From the NCBI RefSeq assembly GCF_010093595.1, contig NW_022985442.1:262046-326045 (forward strand): a DNA stretch of 64,000 nucleotides, given 5' to 3'. The notes below the pieces were generated by a model that ran no database searches, had not been told where the DNA came from, and saw only the letters and a list, made by a program, of their open reading frames with translations. A program made the translations under genes and the position numbers. Every line of letters begins with the position of its first letter. Within the stretch, counting starts at the first letter, position 1. Shown here one piece after another: positions 1-12,941 of the stretch. This DNA comes from Mytilinidion resinicola (lineage: Eukaryota; Ascomycota; Dothideomycetes; Mytilinidiales; Mytilinidiaceae).

Positions 1-1023
1 ACGCTCGCGGTCGTAATCAGGGCCATTGTCGGACCACTTCTGGGCGGCTTCGTGACAAAATACGGGCAAGGCGAGAGCGGCATCTTCGTCACTTCATGTA
101 CATCTTACCCTCCATAACCCCCTACACAGCCCCAGAACCGCGCTAACATCCTCCCGACAGGCACGACTGTCATCGTCCTCTACATAGCCGCCTTCCTCTG
201 CGTCCCCGAAACCCTCCGCCCCATCGTCGGCGACGGCACCCTCTACGCCCCCAAACTCCTCCTCCCCGTGCCCCTTTTCCACCACACCGTCGCCGACCCG
301 CACCTCTACCCGCCACACGACCCCCACCAGCCCCTGCGCGACCTCCGCGCCGGCCTCTCGCGCCGCAAGCTCGCCGCCATCGCCGCCAACGCCCTCCTCT
401 TCGCCACCTACTACGCCATCAACGTCACCCTGTGCCGCACACTTACAGCCCGCTACCGCTTCAACAGCTTCCAGATCGGCGCCGCCTACACCGCTAAGGG
501 CGTCGCCATGCTGGCTGGCTGGTACTGCTCCTCGCTCGCTGCGGCGTGGGACCGCGGGCGCGCAATGCGGCAGAACCCGGGCCGGCCCCCGGCCCCGGAG
601 TACCGGCTGTGGACGCAGGCGCTGGGCGCGGTTGTGTTTTGCTTCGGCGCGCTGGGGTATGCCGGGTTTGTGTGGATGCGGTGGCATGTCGCGGGGGTGG
701 TTGTGTTTGTGGCTGTTGGTGAGTGGGCTCCGATTCCCACTCCATCTTATCGTTCAATATGGTGTGAATGAGGCAAATGCTAACGATTCGTAGCGGCGTT
801 TGGCGTCATCTGGTCGAATTATCAAACGAAGAAGTATCTGGGCAGTTTCGCGCCGTTTGGGCGGGCGTTGGGTTCGCTATCCGACCTTGTCGGGACGGTC
901 GTGGCGGCCGTGATGGTTGCTGTGGCCCAGCCTTTGATTGACAGGGTTAACTTTTTGTGGTTCTTTATGGGGCTTGTTGTGTTGCAGCTCGTGTGCCTGG
1001 GAGTAGTGAGAGTGACGACATAG
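1..1023 (+). CDS. MFS transporter, DHA1 (drug:H+ antiporter)-like, 3' part only
   Basis: This is the C-terminal portion of a major facilitator superfamily transporter; the start lies left of the window. Three exons read through: 1-97, 161-718 and 794-1023, with GT-AG introns at 98-160 and 719-793 and a TAG stop at 1021. The translation carries the PETLRPIVGDG signature found after TM6 in fungal DHA1 multidrug/polyamine antiporters, then a hydrophilic loop and several hydrophobic helices typical of the C-terminal half (for example the segment around FQIGAAYTAKGVAMLAGWY). It should sit in the plasma membrane and export small molecules by proton antiport; the substrate cannot be read from the sequence. 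No lesion is seen in the part present. A second, broken DHA1-like gene lies at 43.6-45.1 kb. Confidence 0.85.
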
Positions 1024-1260
1024 GGCGGGCTACTGGGGCGTTAAGGGGAAGACTGGGAGGTAAAAAGTGCGTTTTTGGCGGTATATGGGGGTAAAAAGGC
1101 TATTGATTGGAAAAGCTTTGGGAGCTTGTTGGGTGGAATTTTGGGCTCTTTTCGTGGCATTTCCGGGGTTTAGAGGCCCTATTGGGGTGTATCTTTGTAC
1201 ATTATTCACGACCGTCAGGATTATAGCTCTGGTTTACAAAGGCACAAATCATTTTGATCA
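1024..1260. other. 3' flank of the MFS gene, no gene seen
   Basis: Short non-coding stretch between the MFS stop and the degenerate repeat tract. No credible ORF or RNA gene is visible. Confidence 0.4.
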
Positions 1261-2640
1261 GCGTCTGATTCCTGCCCTGTTCACCTTGGCATCTCATCCA
1301 GAGTTTTTACGCATGTTGGGGCCACCTCCGGCGGCGTCGACAATATGCCAATAGCCTAAAAACACCGCTCTAAATCATGAGGTTAGATTCTAGATTTTTA
1401 GCGTCTGATTCACGTCCTGCGGACTTCTCCATCACATACAAACTTCCGATGCCGCTCGAGGGTACCCCTGGCGGCGTCATCAGGGTGTCAAAAGCCTGGC
1501 GACACAACTCCAGTTTACGAAGCCAAAATCCTACGCTCCAACGTCCAATCTACGCCCTCGGAATCTTGTTACTCTTTTGAAATATGTCATGCTACTCGAG
1601 GGCACCTCCGACGGCCGCAGCTAGGTGTCAACGACTTTGGAAACCACCCCCAGCCAGACTACGTTGTCACAATCCTAGCATTCGCGGCCTAATTCACACC
1701 TCGAGAGCCTTTACATCCTATCCGACTCGCTCCTGCTACTCCACGGGTCCCCCAATAGCGCCAGGTAGGTGCCAAAAGCCAAGGATTACTTACACCTCTA
1801 AAGCATGAAATTTCAATCTGAGAGTCTCACGTCCGATTTTGACGGAGTACGTATTCTTAGCCAGCTAGCCTACGGAGTATGGTACGGTTAGCTCGGCTAT
1901 CTTGATATAGAACACGGTTCCTATACTTAGCCCACACAGTTCTACGGTACGGCTACGTAAGCCTCCACACACACAGAGTATATATACGGCGTACGTAGCC
2001 TAGATAGATGCTCATCCAATACATCACTTACCTCGTTCAATGCATTGTTTCACCTCCATCCTCAGATTTAAACCCTCGAAATCTTTACATCTTATCTGGA
2101 ATAGTTCAGAGTCGTTGAAGCCCTTCAAACGGTGCTATCAACCTTCCCGATACGTTTGATGACTCCTCTTCTAATATGCACTGTGAAGACCTTGACATGC
2201 TGGTGCCATTGGTTTATGCGTGTTGGAGCACCCCACGGCGGAACTAGCCGTCCAAAAAAGCCCTAATACATCGCCATCTAATCTATACGGTCTTAACTTT
2301 TCGATCCTATCCTGAAGTTCTATGCAGCTTAGAGCCACGCCCAACGGCGCTTTCAACTTTCCAAAGCGTTCAGACTTTTCATTGGTGTAATATACACCGT
2401 CGGAACCTTTACATCTCATCCTGAAATTTGAGCCGTCGTCCATCCATGGGACACCTCAGGCGATGTCAACCACTTGTCATCGGTTTCAATTCATATCAGC
2501 ATCAATATCACCAAATACAAATGTAACAACTCGTCTTAAATATGTGACCACCTTCTGTGACCTTGAAGGACTATTTTCAACCGCTGAGCTTCTTACACCT
2601 TGTTGACGCCGCCGAAGGTGCCCTACAGCTGCATAAAAAG
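1261..2640. repeat. Degenerate repeat tract, about 140-bp spacing, one inverted copy
   Basis: Related segments recur here. Two begin with the same GCGTCTGATT at 1261 and 1401, followed by a variant of catctcatcc, a GG(C/T)ACC(C/T)C core and a (G/C)GCGTC(A/G) core. Further diverged copies lie near 1575, 1700, 2075, 2290 and 2400, with shared pieces such as CTTTACATC(T/C)(T/C)ATC. An inverted copy of the core lies near 2595-2640. Spacing between the first copies is about 140 bp. No coding frame is maintained, so this looks like an old, mutated tandem or dispersed repeat. The copies were matched by eye and their exact limits are uncertain. Confidence 0.5.
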
Positions 2641-2822
2641 CAGAAAGGATGTCAAGGCCATCACATCATGAATGAGGCGTCGAGAATAGTGAACAGTCAA
2701 CGAATCAAGGACTCCATTGGAGGTGCCTCAATGCTGCAACTTAATTGCCAGCAAGGTCCGGCTGTCATGATAGATTAGAGCGGTTCGTTTGGAGGGTAAA
2801 TGAATGTAGTGAATAGAGGAAC

Positions 2823-3249
2823 TTGTCTTACCCCTACGCATATGCCCGTTCTCGCAACGCCACCTCTTGCTGGACACATGAAGGTTGTCTCCGTCCGGAA
2901 GCCCAACGATTCGCCACAGGGAGTCAGTTCCAACGCCGAAAAGAACATTCTCACCCTTTTTCGGCGAAGGAAAGGCCCTTCCAATTCCTCGATCTTTCCC
3001 CTGAGATCCGCGCCATCGTGTACAACAAACTAATACACCGTATCCTCCCATCTGCTACAACGGCTTCCCCCGTGACCCTCTAAACCACCGCATAGGCATC
3101 CACTTCGGCTCCAACACTACATGAACTAACCCGTACCAATCGTCCTCGTCAACAGACAGCTCAACAACGGGTTCACGGCCGAGCTCTGTCGGCACCCCTT
3201 CCACATGATGTTCAACATCGGAGGCCTCAGCGTATGGACGAGTAAAGAT
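2823..3249 (+). pseudogene. Decayed F-box/2EXR-type gene fragment
   Basis: One frame (2823-3081) contains a stretch around 2970-3040 reading FLDLSPEIRAIVYNKLI, which matches the opening of the F-box-like domain common in filamentous fungi (F-L-x-LPxEIRxxIY). About 80 bp downstream, in another frame, is PIVLVNRQLNNGFTAEL, which resembles the second conserved block of these proteins (LLVNRQ...). The two blocks are in different frames with stops between and after them, and no intron clearly joins them. It is most simply a remnant of a lineage-specific F-box-like gene. The protein class is inferred from two short motifs only. Confidence 0.42.
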
Positions 3250-3340
3250 TAGCCGCACATGTCTTGCGTCCATGGATATAGGGCCGGGGTATATTCTTGT
3301 TAGCTACTGATGATGGCCGAATGTATACCAGACATCCGAT

Positions 3341-4482
3341 CTACCAAAACTTCGGAAAAAGCATTGGTGTAGTCTCTTTCCAATGCTGGTAGTCCTTGCG
3401 ATCACCATATCGCTTATCGTACTTGTTCTCGCTGAGTGGGATTCCTGAAACCTGGTATACGTTAGCAATGTGTGCAACAAAGCTAGTGGATACAAAAGGT
3501 AAAAAGAGACTAAAACGAACCTTCAACAGTAGGAACGACACAAACGCCGGACTAACCGCCGCCATCCCCAAAACCGTCGCCCTTCCCCCAAATGCCCCCG
3601 ACAGCCCCAACCCAACCTGCGCCGGATACCTCACCAGCAATCCCCCCGCCGCAACCGCGATCCCCGTCCACAGCGTCATCTCCCCAAAGTAATTCGGATG
3701 CCGACTCTTCCCCCACAACCCCCTCGTCAAGAACTCCTCACTATGCTTCTTCTCTTTCTTCTCCTGCACCCACTGTGACTTCTGCCTATCCGCCGCAATC
3801 TCAAACGCCAGCCCAAACACAAACAACCCTATACCAATCGCATCTGTAAGAAAAGGCGCGACAGGGAGGACACTAAACGCATCCCCCACGTTCTTAAAGC
3901 GATAGAGGCTAAACGCGCTACGCGGAAGCGCATTAACCGCAACAACGGGCATAAGACACAGCGAAACCCACGTCGCCTGCGCCATCCACGCGCCAAAGAA
4001 CTTCGGCGGCGACCTGCGGATCTCGTCGAAGCGGGAGTCGTGGCCGTCGGCCGAGATGCGCTTAAACAGATAAGTACCAACTGCATATACCATCAGTCTT
4101 AGTCATTTTCGTGCAATTGGGAGTATTTGGATGCAGTCTTACGTCTCGTAGCCCAGATCCCCACGGCAGCGCTCAGCAGAGCCTGTCGCCAGAACCACAG
4201 GCCCTGTCCCGGCGCTGGCGCTCTCAGGTACTCGAGAAGGCCGCCGCTGGCTGCGCCGGCGGCGCGAGCGCGCAGGTAGGGCAGGCTGAGGCTGAAGGCA
4301 GTGCAGGAGAGGTAGGTTAGGCTGCCGGAGAGGTCGTAGAAGCGCTCGGATTGCGCGGCTATAGATGGGACGGCGAAGGCGGCTTGGATACCGTAGGCCA
4401 GAGCTACTGATGGGACCACAGTTCGAAGGAGCGGGTTGCGGAACGCTGTTTGGGCGAGGAGGCTGTTGAGTAGACCAGGCAT
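3341..4482 (-). CDS. DUF1295 membrane protein (steroid 5-alpha reductase-like fold)
   Basis: Three exons, 4482-4143, 4080-3521 and 3451-3341, give a 336-residue protein. Conserved pieces include RLGTYLFKRI followed by DSRFDEIR, and near the C-terminus SRHPNYFGEMTLW, the hallmark of the DUF1295/isoprenylcysteine methyltransferase-like family. The RLG join only appears after splicing the first intron, which supports that junction. Several hydrophobic segments suggest about six or seven membrane passes, probably in the ER. Family members are related to NADPH-dependent reductases and small-molecule methyltransferases, but a substrate cannot be named. The C-terminal ...KETTPMLFPKFW ending is typical of fungal members. 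Confidence 0.85.
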
Positions 4483-5351
4483 ACTGAAGGGTGTTGTTCA
4501 GGGCTGGTGGGGATTGAAGGGTTGTGTAAGTTCAAGCACACTAAATAATATTTTCTGGAATGCAAGACGCGTCTTTATACGAATCAAGCTTGCAGCCTGT
4601 TGGCAACATGACCGAGGCTGTAAACACCGAAAGACCGTTGCCTGGCCGTTGTTGACGTTGATATGGCGGGTCTGCATGGGGGTGGTTGATGGTGGGCCCA
4701 TGGTCCATTCGGCTTCGAGATCGACGTCGTCATAGACAGATCGTCCCTTGTCGTCCGCCAAACTCACATGATTTACAGTGCTTTAACGGCTCACACTTTA
4801 GTTTATCGAGATCGATTGAGAAGGGATTATTGACCGTGTCATAGAAGAGGATGTTTCCTATTTATAGAAACTTGATTCGAAACACTAAGTTGAAGTCTTC
4901 ACGCCATGGATTCTGATCCTCACATGAACTGTGTCCAGGACGTTATACGCGAATTGTTACACTTTCGAGTTGTTAGTGAATGAACTTGTTCGTCTCGTAC
5001 GACGTAGCGATCTAATGTTTCTCCGCGAGTAAATAGAAATGCCATGATTGTGAAGTCAACTTAATTTATAGAATTTTAATCAAAGGCTGAAGCAACCAAC
5101 AAAGTCCACTTAAGAACTCATCACAAAGACACAAAACCAAGTTAAGACGAGAGACTGCCATGTATGCACAGAGACCTTCCTACCTACATCCAGGAAATGC
5201 CACATAACGCATCCATCCAAAACGCCTCGCATACTCCCCACGCCTCGCGACCCATCCCTACAATCCGCAGAACCCAATAGCAAGCGAAAAACACAGACCA
5301 AGGTATTTGCCGCGAAACAACAACAATACAAGAACCCCCTGCTTTCTCCTC
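4483..5351. other. Intergenic region between DUF1295 gene and sec3
   Basis: About 870 bp upstream of the DUF1295 gene and downstream of sec3. A short open frame at 4498-4767 on the minus strand has no recognisable motif and overlaps the likely promoter. No repeat or RNA gene was seen. Confidence 0.4.
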
Positions 5352-8300
5352 TCATTTCCTAAACCCGGCTGCCACATCCTCCATCCGCCACTCAATCTCC
5401 ACCTCACTCGAATACACCTCCTGGTTGACCCTCACCGCCCTGTTCCAGATATCCTCATACATCTTCTCGCACTCCTTCAGCACCTTGGCAACGAGGTTAC
5501 GACTGAGACCTGGATCATCCGCATCGCCGTAGTGTTTGTCGACGCGCTTTTTGAGCGCCTCGATACCGCGACGTAGCTCCTTGCCGTCGTGGGCAGAGAC
5601 GAGCTTCTTGAAGAGGGGACGGGCATGGGAGGAGCGGGCAGCGAGGCTGGTGGGGGGTGTGCCGGGGGGAATGGAGGAAAGGAGAGATTCTGTGGATTCG
5701 AGGAATTCCTGCAATGGGTTATTAGTAATGAGTTTAAATACTGGAGTTCAAGTGCATGACTTACCAACAGCTTGCCCATCGGCCGCCGGATGACGGCATC
5801 CACATACAACGTCATATGCTCGTTCATCTCTTCTGCAGCCTTTTGACGCCATTCGCCGAGTATAATGTCTCCCCGCTCGTCGACTTCCTCGATGTAGTGG
5901 TTCATGTTCTCGATTAGAAGGATGTGATAGTTCAGCGCTTCTTTGTCTTCAGGATCACCTTGACCTTGAGTAGCCATGACAGCGGGTGATTCCTTAGCAA
6001 TGACCTTCAAGCTCTCGAACATAGCCTTGTTGATCTTTCCATACGCGTCGTCGACCATGACACGGACGTCTAACCGCTCCGGGTCGTCGGCTGGAGGAAG
6101 CATATTCTCAATGGCGATTGAGAAATGCGGGAAGGTCTTGATGAACGCAATGACACCTTTCCGCTTCTTGATCTTCACTTTGGTGTCTTCGATAGCTCGA
6201 ATCTGCTCGTCTACAAAGCGGGTAAAGAGGCCAGTGAGACGCTCCTGTATCTTTTGCAAAGTCCGTGTAATGAAGTCTTGATTGGTGTCCTCGAGCTCGA
6301 GGAGCTTCCGGTCGATGGCACACAGCACTCCAACACCTTGTAAGGGGTCTGCCTCGATGGCCCACTGCATCAGGTTCTGCATCATGTTGTGCCAGGTAGA
6401 GAACATGTCTTCCATGACCTCTGTGACCCGTTTCGCCATCGCTCGATCAGGTTCGTAAAGCTTACGAGCAAATAGATTCGCGCCATGGCGGCCCTCTGGG
6501 GGTGCCGAATTGACCGCATCAGGGAAGTCAATGTTCTCAGAGGTCGTGGCATGGAAGAACTCGGTGATGAAGTTCTGCTCGGTGAAGATGAGAGGTGACA
6601 TCTCATCCAATGCGCTGGCGAAGGCTTCAAAAGGATGCAGTGTACCCTTCTGCGCTTTGCCTGACTTGGCTTCCTTATCACCAGATGCTGACCGCAGACC
6701 TCTTGCAAGCGTTTGGCTGCGCTTGACAGTGAGTTTTCGAGCGGCACCGGTAAGTGACTCCGCCTCCTTCTCCTGAGCGGTAAAAAGCAGTTCCTGTTCG
6801 TCTCCGGTAGGTTTACGAGCCAGCTTTTGCCATGCCTTGGCATTGTAGGTCATCTCAGTCAGATAGTGCGGACGTGCTTTCGACTGGTATATGGTAAGAA
6901 GTTCATTCCAGGCAAAGTTATCAACCTCTTTGGCGAATAGCATGAGCGGACTATACTTCCACAAGGCGTTCCTGGCAAGGTCATGGACACCGACATCCAG
7001 TTTCGTGGGTGGCTTGGAGCTATCTTTGATCTGTCGGTCGATAGCGTCTTTGGTGTCCATTAGGACAGCGCCAAAGGTGACTTCCATGAATTGTTTCAAG
7101 CGACCCATGAACATGGTGCTCTCGCTGATATATCGGTCTCTCTTCTCCTGCAGGGCTCTCATGGTAGCAAGCTCACTATTACCGAATCCGATTGTATTCG
7201 AGAATTTCGACGGATCTTCTGCGGCACTAGCTCGGCTCCCTTGTGCTAAAGCCGGATCAATGGTGATCATAGCCTTGTACAACAACATCAGTGATGCCTC
7301 TATAGCGTCTAGGCCCTCGACTTTAGCTATTGGCGCTGAACGCAGGGGTTCTAATTGGTCAGTAGTAATGGAGATCGTAGTGACCAGCTGATTCAGCTCG
7401 GTTTGAAGAAGCTTTTGGTTAGCTGTATGGACTTGAAGACCTTGCCCTTGGGCTTCTATGAAGGCGATGTCATCATTGAGACTCTGCATAGAAATTAGTA
7501 TGGTTTATGGATGTGCAAAACTTAAAACTTAAGGTGAACTGGAGTACTCACACTAAGTTCGACGTTGTATAGAGTCAATAGGCCTTCAAGCTCGTCACAC
7601 TCAGCAATCGCTCGGTCCAACATCCTCTCCACAGCATCGACACGGTCATCTTTTTGCTCTAGGTGACCTAGCCAGCTACCGGCCTCGACACGACCAAGTT
7701 CTCGCCGAACCTCTGTTTCTAGCATTTCTATTTTCTTAACGTGGAGGTCACTGCTCCCCCACCCAAAGTCGACCAGAGTCGCCTCGAAATCGAGGCCTCT
7801 GCCATCTAGTATGCTTGGGTCGATGCCAAGCTTCGATAAATATTTGGTATCATGATTTGACCGCCTCTTTTGCCGTCGGATCTCAACCTCGTTTTCGTTT
7901 GCAGACTTGGCTTTCTCTGGGCTTGGTGATCTTGACTTCGACGAGACAACGGCTTCCGAAATCGTCTTTGGCGGACCAGCAGAAGTGGGACTTGAGACGG
8001 TAACAGATGGAACATGATCCCCGGTATCTATCTTTGGCACCTCTCTTGACCCTCTTTCGGGTAATGGTGGTTTCTCTGGCTCCACTGGCTCCTCTAGCTC
8101 TGCTTTTGGTTCCTCCTTGGGAATCGGTCGTGGCGCTTTGAACACTCCACTAATACCGTCAGCTTCGTCCAAAGGCTTCTGCTGGTCCTTCAAGAGTAAT
8201 TTCTCTCCAGCACCCCCAGCTCGAGGCTTAAAGGCATTGTAGGCGAAGGCGGCCTTGCGCAGCACATTGGCAACCTCGGTTGGAGGCTTCTTCTTGACCA

Positions 8301-10176
8301 TGGGTCCCAGTCCAGGTCTGCTTACCTCCTCATCTCGAGGCGTGAGGGGCTGTACAGGTGGCGCAGGTTCTGACTCAGCAACTGGAACAGCTGGTTCCGG
8401 GGTGGCTGGTTTTGGTTCCCTTGCTCTTATCGGTATTTCAGGCACCGCGGTGTCCGGGGCCGGTTGAGGCGGTTCCGGAGTTCGCACTGGCTCTAAAGCG
8501 GGAGATTCAAACGCTCCTGGCATCCGTTCAGTTTCGTCTGTAGCTCCCCTGGTAGAAGGACGGCTTGCAAGAGGAGTCTGAAGAGGAGCTGAGAAATCAT
8601 CAACAGATTCATTTTCCATACTGCGTTGACTTGCTGGGGCTGATGGCATTGGAGGTCTTCGTCTTTCGGGCGGCACATTCCGGGCGCGATCCTCTAGGAA
8701 CAGCTCTTCGTTGCGTGAGACTATGGAACTACCATTACTCTGCGCCGTTCCGGGCCGTAATCCTGAAGGCGAAGGCTCTCTTCGGGCAGGAGGGGCATTT
8801 CCGTTTGGTCTTCGTCTTTCAGGTGCAGATATTCCCAAGCCAGGTTGCTCAAACGTGGGCTCTTCCACGGACCTTGTATCGTCTGACGGAGAGGGTCGTC
8901 TCTTGGGGCTTTGTCCTGATATAAGGCTCTGAGGCAAGGCGTTCATACCACTTTCAGGGGTAGCAGGGCGGTTTTGAGAGACTTCAGAGCGTGAAGATTG
9001 TGGCGTTAGACGTTGCGATGAGGCAAAGGAGCCTGCGGTGGAGCCGCCACCTCCACGTTGACCTGGAGGAATTGGCGGAGGGCGCATTTGTTCCCGACTT
9101 GGCGGTTGACGCATGCCCCTTTCCATCGAAGGCTGTGATCTAGGCTGCCTCGATGGATCTCTTGCACCGAAATACGGAGCATTCGGTTGTGGTCCATGCA
9201 ACGACGGATCGCGAATAGGTTGTGGTCTTCTACCATCATCGTCTGCTGTTCCTGGTCGACTCCGCGGCATCGGCGGTGGACGCCCAACCCCTGGAGGGCC
9301 TGGGGGTTCTGGAGACGTACCAGGAGGATAGCCACGATTTGGACTCCGCTGTTGTCCTGGCCTTGGTGGTGGGGGGCCTGGTCTCCCTTGTCCAGTTGGC
9401 GGCCGGGGTGATAAAGCCCCAGAAGGACCAAGAAGCACCTCAGTTTCTCTGGCAGTGAATCCAATGAGCTCTGGCACTCTTCCCTGGGTGTATTTGCGGA
9501 AAATTTTGACGAGGCTGCCAATGAAGAACTCCTTCTCTTTCGCCGTTCCAGCTTCCCAATAGTACGGCTTTGCAACCGTCACGATGAATCCAATATCTCC
9601 CGCCCACTCCTTCCTCTTCGCCTCTTCTTCGTTCGTGGGAGTTGAATTGGCAAAAGTCTCCACCGCTGTAAGGTCCTCCATATTCCAGGTCTTGCCAATC
9701 GAGAATGATCCATTAGGATTTTCCCGGGCTTTATGCATTCGCACCCTTCCCGAGCTCTTTACGGATACTAGAATAATGCGCGGTTTCTTATTATTAGGAG
9801 GCGATTCGGGAGGTGGCGGAGATTGAGGGTACTGTGAGTCCTCCTGGATTCGAATATGCGTGATGTAGGATTCCGCGACTGAATAACAGAATTAGCTTCT
9901 ATATTTGCGCGAATATATCACTCAAGCTGGAACAAGCTTACGAGCACCATTGGGGTCCGTCTTGCTGAACACGCTCTCTGTAATACGCCTCCGCTCGTCT
10001 TCAAACCTCTCGGCGCGGGTCATTCCCCCTGTTGGCGGAGTCCCCATCGCAGGCGCAGGTGGAGAGGCCACGGATGTTCCGGGAGGCCCAGGAGGTTTTC
10101 TACCCTCCATACTAGGTCTCCGTCCCCCAGGTGCTCCATTGGGTCGATTGCGCGGCGGTGGATAGGTTCCGTCCAT
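5352..10176 (-). CDS. sec3: Exocyst complex component Sec3
   Basis: Four exons, 10176-9942, 9878-7552, 7483-5765 and 5708-5352, encode 1545 residues. Sec3 is the exocyst subunit that helps mark sites of polarised exocytosis, binding phosphoinositides and Rho GTPases through an N-terminal PH-like domain and assembling with the other exocyst subunits through helical rods. Here a Pro/Gly-rich head (residues 1-75) is followed by the PH-like Sec3 N-domain (about 80-210, including SYITHIRI, KTWNMEDLTAVE and GFIVTVAKPYYWEAGT). Next comes a long disordered Pro/Ser/Glu-rich linker, then the Sec3 C-terminal domain starting near LLTLYNVELSSLNDDIAFIEAQ, a motif rebuilt exactly across the third exon junction. 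The C-terminus is charged and helical. The gene is intact and should act at hyphal tips and septa. Confidence 0.93.
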
Positions 10177-11412
10177 GGTGTACTAGGTATGACGGCGCGA
10201 TGCCAAACGGGCTTGCCCGTACAAACAGGCAGTACGAAGCTTGCGGTTGTGCTGGGATACAGACCTAAAGCCTGTCATGTCTCTATAGGGTGTCGGTGGG
10301 AGCTGGCCATGGAGTTGAACGGGAGTGAATGAGTGAAAGCTGTCCTTGGGTTGACTAAGACAAGCTGGTGGAATGCGACGGACGTTCACCAGGAATCGCC
10401 GCACGAGTAATGAAGCTCTAGAAGTGAGGCGTAGAGAGGAGAAGTACCTCAAGGCGATAGCAGGGCGAATATAGGCGTGGGCGGAGGGGACGGTGAATGC
10501 CGTCTATGAGGTCCACGGTTGACGTTTGGGCACCCCGGATATCACGGCGCTAGGTCCGAAGCGTGTTAAGCCGCTGGCCTTGACCTCGAGAGTCGTTTCA
10601 TATCTCAACACCAACGACTTCTATCACGACAACACATATTTCAAATGTCATAGCACTAACAGCAGCATTCAGCTCAGATTTTAAATTCTGCAATCGTGCT
10701 TTCTTTTCTAGTAGAAACGTGTCTATTCGATTAACTTGCGTGTTGTTCCTGGTAACTTTTCTTAATAGACTGAGGTTTGTCGACACCACAACCCCTTCCA
10801 TTGACTTACGGTCTTCCGGCATCGCAGCAACACTCGTTCTGTTTCAAGCCAATATCGAGAGTAGTTTGATTACCTTTCCTGCATGAGACTCACTTGCGAC
10901 CTGTCAACACCACTCCAGCGCTACAATACACATTTAACGCATCACAATTCCAGAAACAGTCAAGTCAAATCAAAATACCTTAATACTATCTACCCAGCGC
11001 TAAGCTTACCTAATCAACCCAAACGATTGCAATTCCCATTACCCAAACCATTTACCAAGCCGAACCCTCCCAACAACCCAATCCCAAGTCCCCTTTATAC
11101 CCAAACCAGCACCCGATGTACCCCACCACCACAAGCTCCATCCCGCCCCTTCCTCCACCCCCTCCTCTAATACCCCCCCGAATGCCTCACCAACTCACTA
11201 CCCCTCGATCTCACGTTGTTCGTCGCATGCGGATTTGTCTGGTGTCTTGGAGGGAACAGGTCAGCCACCACTCGCCACAACTCTCCTTTCAATCAGTCGG
11301 CCTCCTCAACCTCAATATTCGTCTCTCTCTTATCCGTCTTGAACCCGAACCTCCAAGACAGAGGTGTGTTGGTATACTGGCCATTTAGGCAAAAGTGGGG
11401 TAGGGGCGGGAC
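10177..11412. other. Intergenic region upstream of sec3
   Basis: About 1.2 kb between the sec3 start and the end of the aminotransferase gene. It contains a C/A-rich, weakly structured stretch around 10960-11180. Small open frames lack recognisable motifs. It probably holds the sec3 promoter and leader. Confidence 0.4.
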
Positions 11413-12941
11413 TCACTTTTTGACAATACGCTCAATGGCGTCCATTCCTTTTTCGAGGACATCCATGGTCGGGCCGTATGAAACGCGGACGAAGTCTGTG
11501 TTGTTAGACTTCGTTAGCAATGGTGGAGGATGCTGAGTTGCTGGACGTGAACACTTACGATGGCAAGGACTATCAAACAAATCCCGCCTCTTACTCGGGT
11601 TCAGATCGAAAAAGATACCCGGCACCACAATGACCTTCTCCTCCAAACACGCCGAAAAGAAGTTCAATCCGTCGTTAATCGCCTCAGGCAAACAGCTCAA
11701 ATCCAGCCACAGATAGAACGTGCTATTCGGCAAGAACGGTAGCTTGAAGCCCATCACCTCGAGGCGTTGAATCACATAATCGCGCTTCATGCGGAAGTGC
11801 GTCTGCAGCGCGCGCATCTCGTGTCGCACACGGTTGGGCTCGAGCATCTGCACAGCGGCTTCTTGGAAGGGCACGTTGGTGCCGCCGTCCAGGTAAGAAC
11901 CGCACGAGCCGATGGCTTTGATGAACTCCTTGGGGCCTAGAATCCACGCAACACGCCAGCCGGGGAGGCGGAAGCGCTTGGTTAGCCCATCGATGATGAG
12001 GACGTCATCCTCATCGACGTCTTCGATGTTGTCGGCAGAGGAGATGACGGTGCCGTCGCAGTCGGTGGTGTAGTTGTAACCCTATGAAGGGTTAGCAAGA
12101 GCTTGGACTACGAAGTCTTCAGTGACATTTTCGACTACTTACACAGTAGAACTCGTCCATGATCAGCGTCGCGCGGTCACGGCAGATGTTCTGAATCTGA
12201 GCCAACTCCGGATTCGTAATTATCTGGCCAGTCGGGTTCCTTGGATTCGAGGTCAAGATGACCGAAGTACCTCTGGCGATCTCCTCCGCGATCTTGTCGG
12301 GATGCAGATGGTAACCGTCCTCCCTAGATAGCGGGATGGGAATAGGGGCGATCTGTTATATATCAGAATCAGCTTCGTTGCATACTCCCTAATCCTATTT
12401 CTCCACTTACGTTCTTGAACAGCGACAACATCTCATTATACGCCGTATAATCCGGAATAAAGAACCCCAAATATGCATTGCCCAAAACCGCCGCAATCCT
12501 AATCAACCCCGCCCGTCCACCAGGCACAATGCACACATTCTCCCACGTATACTGGCTCTTCCGCCACTTGCGATGATGCTGATTGTACATATTCGCGACC
12601 GCTTCTCTCAGCGGTCTAATCCCCGCCGTTGGGCCATACTCACGCCCAGTCATAGAAATATCAATAGTGTGAGGGCGTTCGAAGCAGCCCTGGATGTCGT
12701 CGTCAACTTCCGGGGCACCTTGGCCCAGGTTCGCCCATGCCTCTGGGTTCTCGGCGAAGCCGTGCTCGTAGGCGCGCTCGGATGTCCAGACAACGCCGGT
12801 GGAGGCGCGGGTTGGGTCGAGACCAGCGTGGGGCCTGTGGCCTTCGTGGGAGGAACGGAATTGGCGATGGATCTTCGAGTTGAGTTCTGCATGTTTCTTT
12901 ACTTCAGTAGGGCTCTCGGCAGCGCGGATTGTAAAGGACAT
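11413..12941 (-). CDS. PLP-dependent aminotransferase, class I/II (fold type I)
   Basis: Four exons, 12941-12411, 12352-12143, 12081-11559 and 11495-11413, encode 448 residues. Aminotransferase features appear in order: NLGQGAPEV near residue 70, REYGPTAGIRPLREAVA, PGGRAG and TSNPRNPTGQ (cofactor and substrate binding). The putative Schiff-base lysine lies in DGLTKRFRLPGWRVAW. The conserved C-terminal arginine appears in HHFVRVSYGP, which is formed only after splicing the last intron. The enzyme should transfer amino groups between an amino acid and a 2-oxo acid in the cytosol. Family members include aspartate, kynurenine and aromatic aminotransferases, and I cannot choose among them. The start at MSFTIRAAES fits a family without a targeting peptide. 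Confidence 0.87.

Noticed and set aside
10183..10452. 89-codon minus-strand frame just upstream of sec3, basic and presequence-like
   Set aside because: It lies in the likely sec3 leader, has no motif after the first 30 residues and no separate promoter signal was seen.
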